A stretch of 64,000 bases of DNA from Aliiglaciecola lipolytica E3 (GCF_000314975.1 NZ_BAEN01000064.1:23014-87013); one strand, 5' to 3'; shown: positions 37,125-46,673, counted from the first letter of the stretch. Numbers and translations: made by a program. Notes: generated by a model not told the origin, from the sequence alone.

Positions 37125-38792
37125 ATGGCACAATACGTATATAGCATGCACAGAGTGGGGAAAATTGTCCCACCCAATAGACACATTCTTAAAAACATCT
37201 CTTTAAGTTTCTTCCCCGGCGCGAAAATTGGCGTCCTAGGTTTAAATGGAGCAGGTAAATCGACACTGCTTCGCATTATGGCTGGAATCGATAAAGACAT
37301 TGAAGGTGAAGCCAGACCGCAACCCGAGTTGAAGATAGGTTATCTCCCTCAAGAGCCGCAATTAGATGAAAGTAAAGATGTGCGAGGTAATATTGAAGAA
37401 GCCGTAGCGGATGTTGCTCATGCTATTAAACGCTTGGATGAAGTTTACGCAGCATATGCTGAAGAAAATGCAGACTTTGATGCATTGGCCAAAGAACAGG
37501 GTGAATTAGAAGCGATTATTCAATCCAAAGACGGGCATAACTTAGAAAATGCATTGGAAAGAGCTGCTGATGCACTACGTTTACCTCCTTGGGATGCGGA
37601 TGTTAGCAAGCTATCAGGAGGGGAACGCCGCCGTGTGGCTCTATGTCGTTTACTACTTGAAAAGCCTGACATGTTATTGCTTGATGAGCCCACCAACCAC
37701 TTGGACGCAGAATCAGTCGCTTGGTTAGAACGCTTCTTACACGATTATGAAGGAACTGTGGTAGCCATCACCCATGATCGCTACTTCCTAGATAATGTTG
37801 CCGGCTGGATATTAGAGCTAGACCGTGGCCAAGGCATACCTTGGGAAGGTAACTACTCTTCGTGGCTTGAGCAGAAAGATCAACGTCTAGCACAAGAAGA
37901 ACGCACCGAAAGCGCACGTCAAAAGTCCATAAAACAAGAATTGGAATGGGTGCGTACCAATCCTAAAGGGCGACAGGCAAAAAGTAAGGCTCGGATGGCC
38001 CGTTTTGATGAATTGACCACCGGCGATTATCAAAAGCGTAACGAAACCAATGAACTGTTTATTCCGCCTGGAGAACGCTTAGGTGATAAAGTTATTGAAG
38101 TGAATGGTTTATCAAAATCTTATGGCGATCGACTACTTATTGATAATCTTTCTTTTAGTGTGCCCAAAGGGGCAATTGTTGGCATTATTGGTCCCAACGG
38201 TGCAGGTAAATCGACATTGTTCCGTATGCTAACGGGTCAGGAACAACCGGATTCAGGTGAAATTGTATTAGGCGATACGGTGCAATTAGCAAGCGTAGAG
38301 CAATTTCGTGACCACATGGATGAAAAAAATACCGTCTACAAAGAGATATCCGATGATTCAGATATCATTCGCATCGGCAATTTTGAACTCAATAGCCGTG
38401 CTTATTGCAGTCGATTTAACTTTAAAGGTACGGATCAACAAAAATTCATAAAAGATCTTTCTGGTGGTGAACGTAACCGCGTACATCTTGCGAAACTTCT
38501 AAAAGCCGGCGGAAACGTGTTATTGCTGGATGAGCCGACCAATGACCTTGACGTAGAAACGCTACGAGCTCTGGAAAATGCTATTTTAGAATTTCCTGGC
38601 TGTGCCATGGTGATATCTCATGACCGCTGGTTTCTCGACAGAGTAGCCACGCACATCATGGATTACCGTGATGAAGGAAAAATTAATTTCTATGAAGGTA
38701 ATTATACCGATTACGAAGCATGGCTAAAAGATACCTTAGGCGAAGATGTGGTTGAACCTCACAGGTTAAAGTATAAAAAAATTAGCAAGTAA
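37125..38792 (+). CDS. ettA: Energy-dependent translational throttle ATPase EttA
   Basis: ABC-F protein that binds the ribosomal E site and gates the first elongation step according to ATP/ADP ratio. The 555-residue protein has two ABC domains: Walker A GLNGAGKSTLLR with signature LSGGERRRVAL, and GPNGAGKSTLF with LSGGERNRVHL. The linker (about 245-310) is the basic PtIM helix pair (VRTNPKGRQAKSKARMARF). Length equals E. coli EttA. Followed by a terminator. Confidence 0.97.
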   Translation: MAQYVYSMHRVGKIVPPNRHILKNISLSFFPGAKIGVLGLNGAGKSTLLRIMAGIDKDIEGEARPQPELKIGYLPQEPQLDESKDVRGNIEEAVADVAHAIKRLDEVYAAYAEENADFDALAKEQGELEAIIQSKDGHNLENALERAADALRLPPWDADVSKLSGGERRRVALCRLLLEKPDMLLLDEPTNHLDAESVAWLERFLHDYEGTVVAITHDRYFLDNVAGWILELDRGQGIPWEGNYSSWLEQKDQRLAQEERTESARQKSIKQELEWVRTNPKGRQAKSKARMARFDELTTGDYQKRNETNELFIPPGERLGDKVIEVNGLSKSYGDRLLIDNLSFSVPKGAIVGIIGPNGAGKSTLFRMLTGQEQPDSGEIVLGDTVQLASVEQFRDHMDEKNTVYKEISDDSDIIRIGNFELNSRAYCSRFNFKGTDQQKFIKDLSGGERNRVHLAKLLKAGGNVLLLDEPTNDLDVETLRALENAILEFPGCAMVISHDRWFLDRVATHIMDYRDEGKINFYEGNYTDYEAWLKDTLGEDVVEPHRLKYKKISK

Positions 38793-38823
38793 TTAAGCAT
38801 GCTAATTGCTGAAATATAAAACT

Positions 38824-38845
38824 AAGGCGCAATTGCGCCTTTTTT
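38824..38845 (+). terminator. Rho-independent terminator of ettA
   Basis: AAGGCGCAATTGCGCCTT is a perfect palindrome followed by four more T, 30 bases past the ettA stop. Confidence 0.9.
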
Positions 38846-38887
38846 ATGCTTAACTATAATAATCTAGGGAAATGTAGAGGGATTAAA

Positions 38888-39241
38888 GTGGAAAAGCGTC
38901 AGTTCAATCGCGTTGATTTTTCTTCGCCAGCTATGTTGCTACAACAAAATCAACATTGGCAAACTTCCATCATTGATATATCACTCAACGGTGCGCTCAT
39001 CGCTTATCCAGACGAATTTAACGGTAATCTCGACCTCGAATTTGAGCTTGATATTGAATTTGAAGGGGCGAATCGCGCTATCATTGTTTTCGGTGAGATA
39101 GTCCATAGTGCTAATCATTGCCTTGGCTTCCATATAAAATGTATGGACATTGAAAGTATTTCCGAATTACGCCGATTGGTAGAATTAAACCTTGGGGATA
39201 GTTCGTTATTAAAAAGAGATTTTGCTTCATTAGTTTCTTAA
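38888..39241 (+). CDS. Single-domain PilZ c-di-GMP-binding protein
   Basis: A 117-residue PilZ domain with both c-di-GMP-binding signatures: RQFNR (RxxxR) at the N-terminus and DISLNG (DxSxxG) about 30 residues later. Such single-domain proteins are usually adaptors that relay c-di-GMP to flagella, pili or polysaccharide machinery; the target here is unknown. I place the start at the GTG at 38888, seven bases after AGAGGG; an ATG at 38846 would overlap the ettA terminator. The receiver-GGDEF gene lies 195 bases downstream. Confidence 0.85.
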   Translation: MEKRQFNRVDFSSPAMLLQQNQHWQTSIIDISLNGALIAYPDEFNGNLDLEFELDIEFEGANRAIIVFGEIVHSANHCLGFHIKCMDIESISELRRLVELNLGDSSLLKRDFASLVS

Positions 39242-39436
39242 AATTGAATAGCAAAAGCTAAATCCCCTGTCTATTCTAGAACTATTAAACAAAGTACCAA
39301 TCCAAGTTAATTGCAACACAATAAAAGTCCGAAAAGGTAGTCAACAGGAGTAGTCGTTATTCGTAGCACTTAAGAAAGTTTATTCGAGAATGATAACGCG
39401 TTAATTTTAATAGTAGAAGACGAGCCTATCAGTGCA

Positions 39437-40318
39437 TTGATAGTAGCAAAGGCGTTTTCGGAAAATTTTATTACGCATCACGTTTCCTCAGGACAATCCG
39501 CATTAGAGTTTTGTAAAGTTAAGCTCCCAGATATTATTTTGATGGATATTAATATGCCTGTGATGGACGGTTTAACGGCGTGCAAAAAGCTCAAAAGCCA
39601 GGAAAATACACAAGATATCCCAATTATTTTTATCAGCTCTCATGACTCTCCTGAAGCCGAAGATGAATGCTGGGAAGCTGGATGTACCGATTTTATAACT
39701 AAACCTTATTCAGTAACGACATTGAGACACCGAGTCAACTCACATTTAGCAGCTAAACTGATGGCCGATAAACTAAGACGTTTGGCCACCATAGATGGTT
39801 TAACAGAAGTTCAAAACCGGCATTATTTTGACGATTTCTTACGCAAACAAATGAAATTAAGTGTGCGTATGGAGCACCAAATTGGGTTACTTCTCATCGA
39901 TATCGACCATTTTAAACTATACAACGATACCTACGGTCACACTAAAGGTGACGAATGTTTGCGAATTATTGCAGGTGAAATAGAAAAAACTTTAAAACGT
40001 CCCACGGATTGTTTGGCACGATATGGTGGCGAAGAATTTGCGGTGGTTTTACCACACACTGATATTGACGGCGTAACACATATGGCTGAAAACATGCTGA
40101 AGGCAATTCGCAACCTAAATGTACCGCATAAATTATCTAATCTAAGTCGCGTAACCATTAGTATTGGGGGCATATGCATGCTGCCAAACAAAATTACACA
40201 AACCGAATTAATTGATCTTGCTGATCAGAATTTATACGAGGCTAAAAACGCTGGCCGAGACACTTTCGTCGTCAAATATACGACAAAAGCGCTTCAGATA
40301 GTCTCAAAGCGCTTCTAA
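39437..40318 (+). CDS. Receiver-GGDEF diguanylate cyclase, start unclear
   Basis: A CheY-like receiver (phospho-Asp in ILMDINMPVMDG, Lys in FITKPYS) followed by a GGDEF domain with an active-type YGGEEF (197-201, counted from the TTG at 39437) and an intact inhibitory site RPTD five residues before it. It should make c-di-GMP under control of an unknown kinase. The TTG at 39437 cuts off the first receiver strand: ALILIVEDEPIS, with the acidic pair, is encoded in frame at 39398-39433. That frame has no ATG, GTG or TTG back to a TAA at 39371. An ATT or ATA start, or an indel near 39390-39404, must be considered. The 3' end overlaps radA by 15 bases. Confidence 0.8.
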   Translation: MIVAKAFSENFITHHVSSGQSALEFCKVKLPDIILMDINMPVMDGLTACKKLKSQENTQDIPIIFISSHDSPEAEDECWEAGCTDFITKPYSVTTLRHRVNSHLAAKLMADKLRRLATIDGLTEVQNRHYFDDFLRKQMKLSVRMEHQIGLLLIDIDHFKLYNDTYGHTKGDECLRIIAGEIEKTLKRPTDCLARYGGEEFAVVLPHTDIDGVTHMAENMLKAIRNLNVPHKLSNLSRVTISIGGICMLPNKITQTELIDLADQNLYEAKNAGRDTFVVKYTTKALQIVSKRF

Positions 40319-40334
40319 TGCTTCAGATAGTCTC
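40291..40334. repeat. Direct repeat at the radA 3' end
   Basis: GCTTCAGATAGTCTC occurs at 40291-40305 and again at 40320-40334, 29 bases apart, with AAAGCGCTTC also repeated between them. It covers the last codons of radA and the last codons of the GGDEF gene. Confidence 0.85.
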
Positions 40335-41668
40335 GCAACAGCCACCACTTCAATACCTGGAATCGCCTGTTTAGGCTTATTACCTTTGGGCACAATAGCT
40401 CGTTTAAAGCCATGCTTAGCGGCCTCCTGAATACGCTCAGTACCATTGGGTACGGGACGAATTTCGCCAGCTAAACCCACTTCGCCAAACGCAATTAACT
40501 CTCTGGGTAACGTTTGATTTCGAAAGCTAGATATCATTGCCATTAACAATGCCAAATCTACACTTGTCTCGGAAACGCGTACTCCGCCTACAACATTAAC
40601 AAAGACATCCTGATCATTCATTTGCACGTTACCATGACGATGCAACACGGCCAGCAACATAGCCAAGCGATTGGCTTCTGTTCCCACTGCTATGCGACGC
40701 GGATTGGCCATTTGCGAATAATCCACTAATGCTTGAATTTCAACTAAAAGCGGGCGTGTTCCTTCCCAAATAACCATCACAATACTGCCAGGAGACTGCT
40801 GTTCTTCGCGGCTCAAAAAGATCGCGGACGGATTGCTCACTTCTTTTAAGCCTTTATCGGTCATTGCAAACACGCCCAGCTCATTTACTGCACCGAAGCG
40901 ATTTTTATTCCCTCTTAGGGTGCGGTATCTACTATCGCTTTCTCCTTCAAGCATCATCGAACAATCGATACAGTGCTCAAGCACTTTAGGACCCGCTAAG
41001 TTTCCTTCCTTGGTCACATGACCAACTAAAAACATAGCAATGTGGTGTTGCTTCGCAAAGCGCGTTAAAAATGCTGCACTTTCACGAACTTGCGAGACAC
41101 TACCTGGTGCTGATTGAATATCAGAAACATGCATGACTTGAATAGAGTCAATCACCATAATATCTGGTTTGTGTACTAATGCGAGCTCGCAAATGGTTTC
41201 GACATTGGTTTCAGCAAGCACTTTTAATTGAGATGTGGGTAAGCCTAAACGTTGAGCTCGCATAGCGACTTGCTGCAACGATTCTTCGCCAGTTACGTAC
41301 AGAGCATTGCGGCCTTGTGCCAAATGACACATGACTTGCAACAATAAAGTACTTTTACCCGCACCAGGAGAACCACCGATCAGCATAGCGGCTCCGGGCA
41401 CCACTCCACCACCTAGAACGCGGTCGAGCTCTTTGAATCCTGCACTGAACCGCGGAAGTGCCTGTAAATCAATTTTATCTAAGGTTTCTACCTTAGCTTG
41501 TGTTTGACCAGCGTATCCTTTTAGATTGCGCTCTGGAGAATGTTTATCTGAACTAAGTACGACTTCTGAAATAGTATTCCATGCCTGACAATCGTTACAT
41601 TGTCCTTGCCAGCGAGGAAACTCTGCTCCACAATCAGTACATACGAAAGCAATTTTGCGTTTAGCCAT
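40304..41668 (-). CDS. radA: DNA repair protein RadA
   Basis: RecA-like ATPase that helps branch migration of recombination intermediates. The 454-residue protein has the N-terminal C4 zinc finger (CTDCGAEFPRWQGQCNDC), Walker A GGSPGAGKSTLLLQ, the RadA-specific KNRFG motif, and the C-terminal Lon-like domain (VNVVGGVRVSETSVDLAL). Gene end overlaps the converging GGDEF gene by 15 bases, in a stretch that carries a 15-base direct repeat. Confidence 0.96.
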   Translation of the reverse strand: MAKRKIAFVCTDCGAEFPRWQGQCNDCQAWNTISEVVLSSDKHSPERNLKGYAGQTQAKVETLDKIDLQALPRFSAGFKELDRVLGGGVVPGAAMLIGGSPGAGKSTLLLQVMCHLAQGRNALYVTGEESLQQVAMRAQRLGLPTSQLKVLAETNVETICELALVHKPDIMVIDSIQVMHVSDIQSAPGSVSQVRESAAFLTRFAKQHHIAMFLVGHVTKEGNLAGPKVLEHCIDCSMMLEGESDSRYRTLRGNKNRFGAVNELGVFAMTDKGLKEVSNPSAIFLSREEQQSPGSIVMVIWEGTRPLLVEIQALVDYSQMANPRRIAVGTEANRLAMLLAVLHRHGNVQMNDQDVFVNVVGGVRVSETSVDLALLMAMISSFRNQTLPRELIAFGEVGLAGEIRPVPNGTERIQEAAKHGFKRAIVPKGNKPKQAIPGIEVVAVARLSEALEAL

Positions 41669-41805
41669 AAGTTGTTGAACTACATTAATTTAAGGCTTGT
41701 TGAAATACTCAACTAAGCCGATAAGTTGGGATCAAAGGTTATTCATTCGTTGCCGATAACAGAATATCATAACCACGCCCTAACCATAGCGAACATTTGA
41801 TTGGC

Positions 41806-44313
41806 ATGAGTCAAGATTTAGAAGAATACCAAGAAATTATAGAACAGCTAAAACCTATGATAAATGAACCTGAATTTAATCAGGTTCTTTCGCAGGTTGC
41901 TTCTAATGTGCCAAAACAGAAACGCTTCTTAATTAAAATGGAGTTAAAAAGACTGTCTCGCCCTTGCCTGCGCTTAATTGATTTAAGAGGTCAGGTCGCC
42001 GGCGATTGCAGAGAATATACCTATCAAGGTAAATCACACTTTCTCGACGACACAGCTATCGATGTATTTGAAAGGCAGGTGCGCCTATTTGGTGAATACA
42101 CCATGGGTGTCTATGAAGCCGTTAAAAATACTGAAAATAGTTATCGAATCATTTACCAAAAGCAGCGTGAGGAAGCCGAAAAAGAAGGACTTGAAGTAGA
42201 AGAACGTAAGCCGCACCATGCGCCTGTGTTACGTTTTGGTGAGTATGCTAAGCGCAGTGAAGAACGCATGAATTTTGCGGTCAACATTGAATTATTTACA
42301 GATTTAAATAAAAGTATTCAAGCAACAACTATCGATGTTTCGGTCAGTGGTTTAAAAGTAAAACTAGCGAATGAACATTTATTTAAGGTGGGAGAACGAA
42401 TTACGGTTCAATTCCGCGGACTCGAAGGTGAATATTCAATTGATCGCAAAGCCGGTGTCGGCTACAACATTGTTGATGTTGAAAGCAGCAAACGCGAACA
42501 ACGTATATCGTTACAGAAAAACGATGAACATGCGCATCATTCATTTGACGATTTTTTCGAAAAGTTTATCCATGGCAACAAACGTCGATACAAAGTCAAC
42601 ATGGACAATACCCTCACTGCAATAAAGTTAAAAACCTACGAACAGTACTTTATTCCTAACGTCACCTCAGTGCCGGTTTATATCGAAAAACTGAACAATG
42701 TCTACATTCCTAAATATGCGCTGATTAATGACAGTAATAAAGATCCACTTTATTACTGGAGTGACGAAATATTTGAATTGCGCTTAGGTTACGTATTGGG
42801 ACACCAGCGTATCGAGCGCATGTTAAGCTTACCTGAGAACAGCCAAGAAACCGTGGTGTACTCGTTCACCCATGTCAAAGACGACAAAATTTATTTCTAT
42901 TCGGCTTCTCAAGAAGAGTTGTTTGAACGTCCGGATTTAATGAAAGTATTTTTAGGCTACGGCGGTAGAAAAGCGAGTTGGCGCGTATTTAAACTGCAAA
43001 TTACCGATGTAGATATTAATCAAGCACATATGCCTCTATCCCTGCCTGACTCCGTGAGTGGTGCGGTAAAACGGCAAAATCATCCACCTGCTCCTAGATT
43101 AATGTCGCGGATAAAAAATGTCAGACACATTGCGCTTTTAACCGACATTACCGATGATGTTGGCACGCAAATATACGAACGAATTCCAATTCGTCGTGGT
43201 GAAATTTCGCAACTCAAAGTGTTTGGTCACCCACGTAATAAATTGCCACCCACAGTGCAAATGTTTCGTTTCAAATACCACAATCAACGTAAAGAAACCC
43301 GTTATCAGTTGCGTACTAAAGTGTTGTTAAATTTTGGTGATATGGTGATTGAGGGAAGCAGTGAAGATGTCTCAACTCGAGGCATGCGTATCGAGCTAAA
43401 CGACTTTTTTCACGGCGAAGAACAAGATTTGGTTAAACTCAGTTTTCCGCTATTACAAAATGTGACCAAAAAATATGAACTAACCAACCTGCCATATAAA
43501 GTGAAAGGCATTTCGTACGACCGAAACGTCCTTCATTTACAAGCTGTTGTGGATTCGGCAAACAAAACAGCACAACGCTTTTTTGATGAACTTATCCGTA
43601 ACAACCGCAGTAAATTAAAAGCTTACAAGGAAGAAGAAGAGATTCCTGGTATTGGCGCAGCACTTCGAAATATGTACGCTAGAAATGTGATCAATACAGC
43701 ATTCTTTATTCGCAAAGAAGGGATCGAATTTCTACCAGATGCAATTGTGACCAGCAACCCTAATAGCCGCCTAAACAACTTATTGGCCTATGATGCTGAA
43801 AGTGGTCAATACAATATGCATTTCTTGTATTCTACCTATGGCGTCGAACTCGACTTTATTCAATACACCCTTAAAAAAATCAAAACCAATAAAAAACCTT
43901 TAATGCGAGAAATATTTATCGCATTTGATCCCAGTCGTGAGTTTATTGATGAAGCGATAAAAAGTCGGTTTGCAGATCAGTTTCACGGCGACAAAGAACG
44001 TAAGAACTTTATAAATCAAGCACGACAAGCTGGCCAGTTTATCGCAGTTAAAGTCTTTTTAGCGAGGGCTGGTCGTCCCGATATCGAACGTTTGCAATCG
44101 GAAATCAGTTATGTGGGTATTTACGCTATTCATCGGGCTAAAGTGCTGGAAGAACAGCTGTGGAATATTATTGGCGTAGGGGATTTAATTGATGTCACTG
44201 ATGAGGTCTTGATTAGACACCATTTCAGCCAACAACAGATTCTTGATAATCAACAAACACCGGCTTATCACAAAGTTAATTCCGCCAAAATCGAAAACCT
44301 ACTTAAGGCATAA
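41806..44313 (+). CDS. Large multi-domain PilZ protein
   Basis: An 835-residue cytoplasmic protein with at least two PilZ domains. The first has RSEER (150-154) and DVSVSG (177-182); the second RKETR (495-499) and DVSTRG (521-526), so both keep the c-di-GMP contacts. The first 140 residues and the last 250 (LNNLLAYDAESGQYN and beyond) match nothing I recognise. No signal peptide or membrane helices. Similar large PilZ proteins occur in Alteromonas and Shewanella relatives, function unknown. The ATG at 41806 is preferred to a TTG at 41797. Alone between divergent radA and suhB. Confidence 0.82.
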   Translation: MSQDLEEYQEIIEQLKPMINEPEFNQVLSQVASNVPKQKRFLIKMELKRLSRPCLRLIDLRGQVAGDCREYTYQGKSHFLDDTAIDVFERQVRLFGEYTMGVYEAVKNTENSYRIIYQKQREEAEKEGLEVEERKPHHAPVLRFGEYAKRSEERMNFAVNIELFTDLNKSIQATTIDVSVSGLKVKLANEHLFKVGERITVQFRGLEGEYSIDRKAGVGYNIVDVESSKREQRISLQKNDEHAHHSFDDFFEKFIHGNKRRYKVNMDNTLTAIKLKTYEQYFIPNVTSVPVYIEKLNNVYIPKYALINDSNKDPLYYWSDEIFELRLGYVLGHQRIERMLSLPENSQETVVYSFTHVKDDKIYFYSASQEELFERPDLMKVFLGYGGRKASWRVFKLQITDVDINQAHMPLSLPDSVSGAVKRQNHPPAPRLMSRIKNVRHIALLTDITDDVGTQIYERIPIRRGEISQLKVFGHPRNKLPPTVQMFRFKYHNQRKETRYQLRTKVLLNFGDMVIEGSSEDVSTRGMRIELNDFFHGEEQDLVKLSFPLLQNVTKKYELTNLPYKVKGISYDRNVLHLQAVVDSANKTAQRFFDELIRNNRSKLKAYKEEEEIPGIGAALRNMYARNVINTAFFIRKEGIEFLPDAIVTSNPNSRLNNLLAYDAESGQYNMHFLYSTYGVELDFIQYTLKKIKTNKKPLMREIFIAFDPSREFIDEAIKSRFADQFHGDKERKNFINQARQAGQFIAVKVFLARAGRPDIERLQSEISYVGIYAIHRAKVLEEQLWNIIGVGDLIDVTDEVLIRHHFSQQQILDNQQTPAYHKVNSAKIENLLKA

Positions 44314-44457
44314 AGCTATTTTTCAGATTGTCGTAAGAATAGAATTTTATTGCATCTGAACGTGAAAATGGTAGACTGCGCGGCGAAATTTTGTGCAGCG
44401 TTATGACTTGTTTGAGTTAACGTTGCTCGTCCGTTCTTTTAAAATTGGTGGTAAACT

Positions 44458-45231
44458 ATGCATCCTATGCTGAATATTGCGGTGCGCGCTGCTCGCGCTG
44501 CTGGAAATGTGATAACTCGTGGATTTGAAAATCGCAATGATTTGTTGCTAGAAAAAAAAGGTGAAAACGACTTTGTTACTAAAATAGACAAAGAAGCCGA
44601 AAAAGTCATTATTGACAAAATTCAGCAATCATATCCAGATCACACGTTTTTAGGCGAAGAAGGCGGTATAGTCCAAGGCAATGATGAATTTAAATGGATC
44701 ATTGATCCCCTTGATGGCACCACTAATTTTATTAAAGGCATCCCACACTTTGCAGTTTCCATCGCACTTATGCACAAAGGTCGAATAGATCAAGCCGTCG
44801 TATTTGATCCGATTCGTGGTGAGTTGTTTACCGCAAGCAAAGGCGCAGGTGCACAACTTAACGGTTTTAGAATCCGTACTGGCAAAGCTAAAGATTTAGC
44901 TAATACAGTACTTGCTACAGCCTTTCCGTTCAAAGCTAAAGAAACAGCAGAGGACAGCGTAGCTCGGTTTAGCAATATATTTAAACAGTGCGGGGACGTT
45001 CGTCGTTGTGGCTCAGCTGCTTTAGATTTAGCTTATGTTGCCGCAGGTCGTTATGATGGCTATTGGGAACGTGGAATAAAACCATGGGATATCGCTGCTG
45101 GAGAGCTTTTAGTACGTGAGTCTGGTGGTTTGGTCACCGACTTTAAAGGCGGCAATGACCCTTTGGATAAAGGGGAAATTGTGGCAGGTAACCCGCGTGT
45201 AGTTCAATCACTTGTAAAACATTTAAAATAA
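44458..45231 (+). CDS. suhB: Inositol-1-monophosphatase family protein SuhB
   Basis: A 257-residue Mg-dependent phosphatase that in E. coli also acts with NusA/NusB in rRNA transcription. Motifs: FLGEEGG, the metal site WIIDPLDGTTNFIKG, and WDIAAGELLVRESGG. It begins MHPMLNIAVRAARAAGNVI, as E. coli SuhB does. Monocistronic, ending at a stem-loop. Confidence 0.95.
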   Translation: MHPMLNIAVRAARAAGNVITRGFENRNDLLLEKKGENDFVTKIDKEAEKVIIDKIQQSYPDHTFLGEEGGIVQGNDEFKWIIDPLDGTTNFIKGIPHFAVSIALMHKGRIDQAVVFDPIRGELFTASKGAGAQLNGFRIRTGKAKDLANTVLATAFPFKAKETAEDSVARFSNIFKQCGDVRRCGSAALDLAYVAAGRYDGYWERGIKPWDIAAGELLVRESGGLVTDFKGGNDPLDKGEIVAGNPRVVQSLVKHLK

Positions 45232-45295
45232 AGTCTATTGAGCTAACGCTATGACGAGTAACTTGACGATATAAAATGCCTCACAAAACATGTGT

Positions 45296-45317
45296 GACCG
45301 CTTTACAAGAAGCGGTC
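45296..45317. terminator. Stem-loop terminator after suhB
   Basis: GACCGCTT, six-base loop, AAGCGGTC, then ATTTTCC. An 8-bp stem with a short T run between convergent genes. Confidence 0.6.
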
Positions 45318-45343
45318 ATTTTCCTGCAGTCATAAGCATAAAA

Positions 45344-46489
45344 TCACAGGCATACCACTTGATTAAATCCATTGGATTTAGCTTGTTTCAATGCTAAATC
45401 GGCTTTAATCAGACTCGTATCTATATCGATAAATTCATTAATACTCGTCACCCCAAAACTAGCTGTAAATTTAACCGACTGGTTTTCAACTTTTACTAAT
45501 ATACTTTCAATTTGTTCACGCATTCTTTCTGCAATCAAGGCTGCGCCCACCGCCCGGGTTTGCGGTAATAAAACTACAAACTCTTTATTGCCTAATCTGG
45601 CCAAAAAGTCTTCCTTTCGTGTTTGTGTTCTGATGACATCAGCCACTTTTACAATCACATTGTCTCCTGTGAAGTAGCCAAAATTATTCTTAATATCATC
45701 AAACTTATCGATATCAATAATGATGAGACTAATCGGAAATTCATGACGTTCAGCGGCACTCAAAAATCGTGCAGATTCCTCTTTAAAAAATCGACGATTA
45801 TATAGCCCGGTGAGTAAATCTTGGCTTTCAGTGTTACGAAGATAATTTGCTCTATCCACAAGCACGGTAAAAAGCAGGGCACCGAATAACAAGTAAGAGA
45901 CTATATTCTGCCCTAGCAAAAATAGGTTTAAATACCCCATTGGCGAGGTCGACCATGTATAGAATAAAGGAACTAATAGAAGTTGCATTAACGCAACCCC
46001 AATGGCTATATTCAACAGTTTTGGAGTGGTTATTGCGGAGATATATCGCAATAAAAGGCTTAATGCATACAGTAAAACAGCTGCTAGATTGATGTAGAAC
46101 AAAAACAATCGTAACAAGAAAAATTCAGGATAAAGATAACTCGCGCTCACCTGCGCAATAATCAAAATACAAATATGAAAGATAACTAATTTATTGTTAA
46201 ATTTTTTAGCGTTTTTATTTCGCCAATTCAGACCATATGCAATGCAATACGCCGCAGTTAAAGCAAACCCGTTTGTGGCAGCAACTGACAATTCTAGCGG
46301 AATTGCAATTCTAGCAGCAAAAAACACGTAGCCAATGCTTGAAAACAAAAAGTAGCTTCTAAAATAAAACAGAGATGTAATATGATAGCGATCACTATCT
46401 TTAGGTACTAAAAAGAGAATGATGTAAGCAATACCGCTATGCATCAATAAAAGGGAAACTAAAATAATAAAAGTTAAATTACTTTCCAA
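45344..46489 (-). CDS. Membrane GGDEF-domain protein with degenerate active site
   Basis: A 381-residue protein with about seven membrane helices in the first 215 residues and a C-terminal GGDEF domain (DLLTGLYNRRFF onward). The catalytic motif is GNKEF at 300-304 instead of GG(D/E)EF: the second Gly and the metal/catalytic acid are replaced. The inhibitory site RKED (291-294) is intact, exactly five residues before. It therefore probably binds c-di-GMP without making it, acting as a membrane receptor; this is inference from known degenerate GGDEF receptors. TTG start at 46489. Not in an operon. Confidence 0.85.
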   Translation of the reverse strand: MESNLTFIILVSLLLMHSGIAYIILFLVPKDSDRYHITSLFYFRSYFLFSSIGYVFFAARIAIPLELSVAATNGFALTAAYCIAYGLNWRNKNAKKFNNKLVIFHICILIIAQVSASYLYPEFFLLRLFLFYINLAAVLLYALSLLLRYISAITTPKLLNIAIGVALMQLLLVPLFYTWSTSPMGYLNLFLLGQNIVSYLLFGALLFTVLVDRANYLRNTESQDLLTGLYNRRFFKEESARFLSAAERHEFPISLIIIDIDKFDDIKNNFGYFTGDNVIVKVADVIRTQTRKEDFLARLGNKEFVVLLPQTRAVGAALIAERMREQIESILVKVENQSVKFTASFGVTSINEFIDIDTSLIKADLALKQAKSNGFNQVVCL

Positions 46490-46673
46490 AATTCGTTACT
46501 CTGATTACTTGAATCCTTTAAAAGCTTAGTCTACTTTTCCATCAAATTACATTTTTATTAGTCCTAACCTTTTGATTTAAGGTTATTTTTTTAACCTAGC
46601 TAGACTTATTGATGTTCAATTCAGATTAAAGTAAAACCGCTAAAAAGTAGGAAGTAATTGATCTTTAAGCAAT

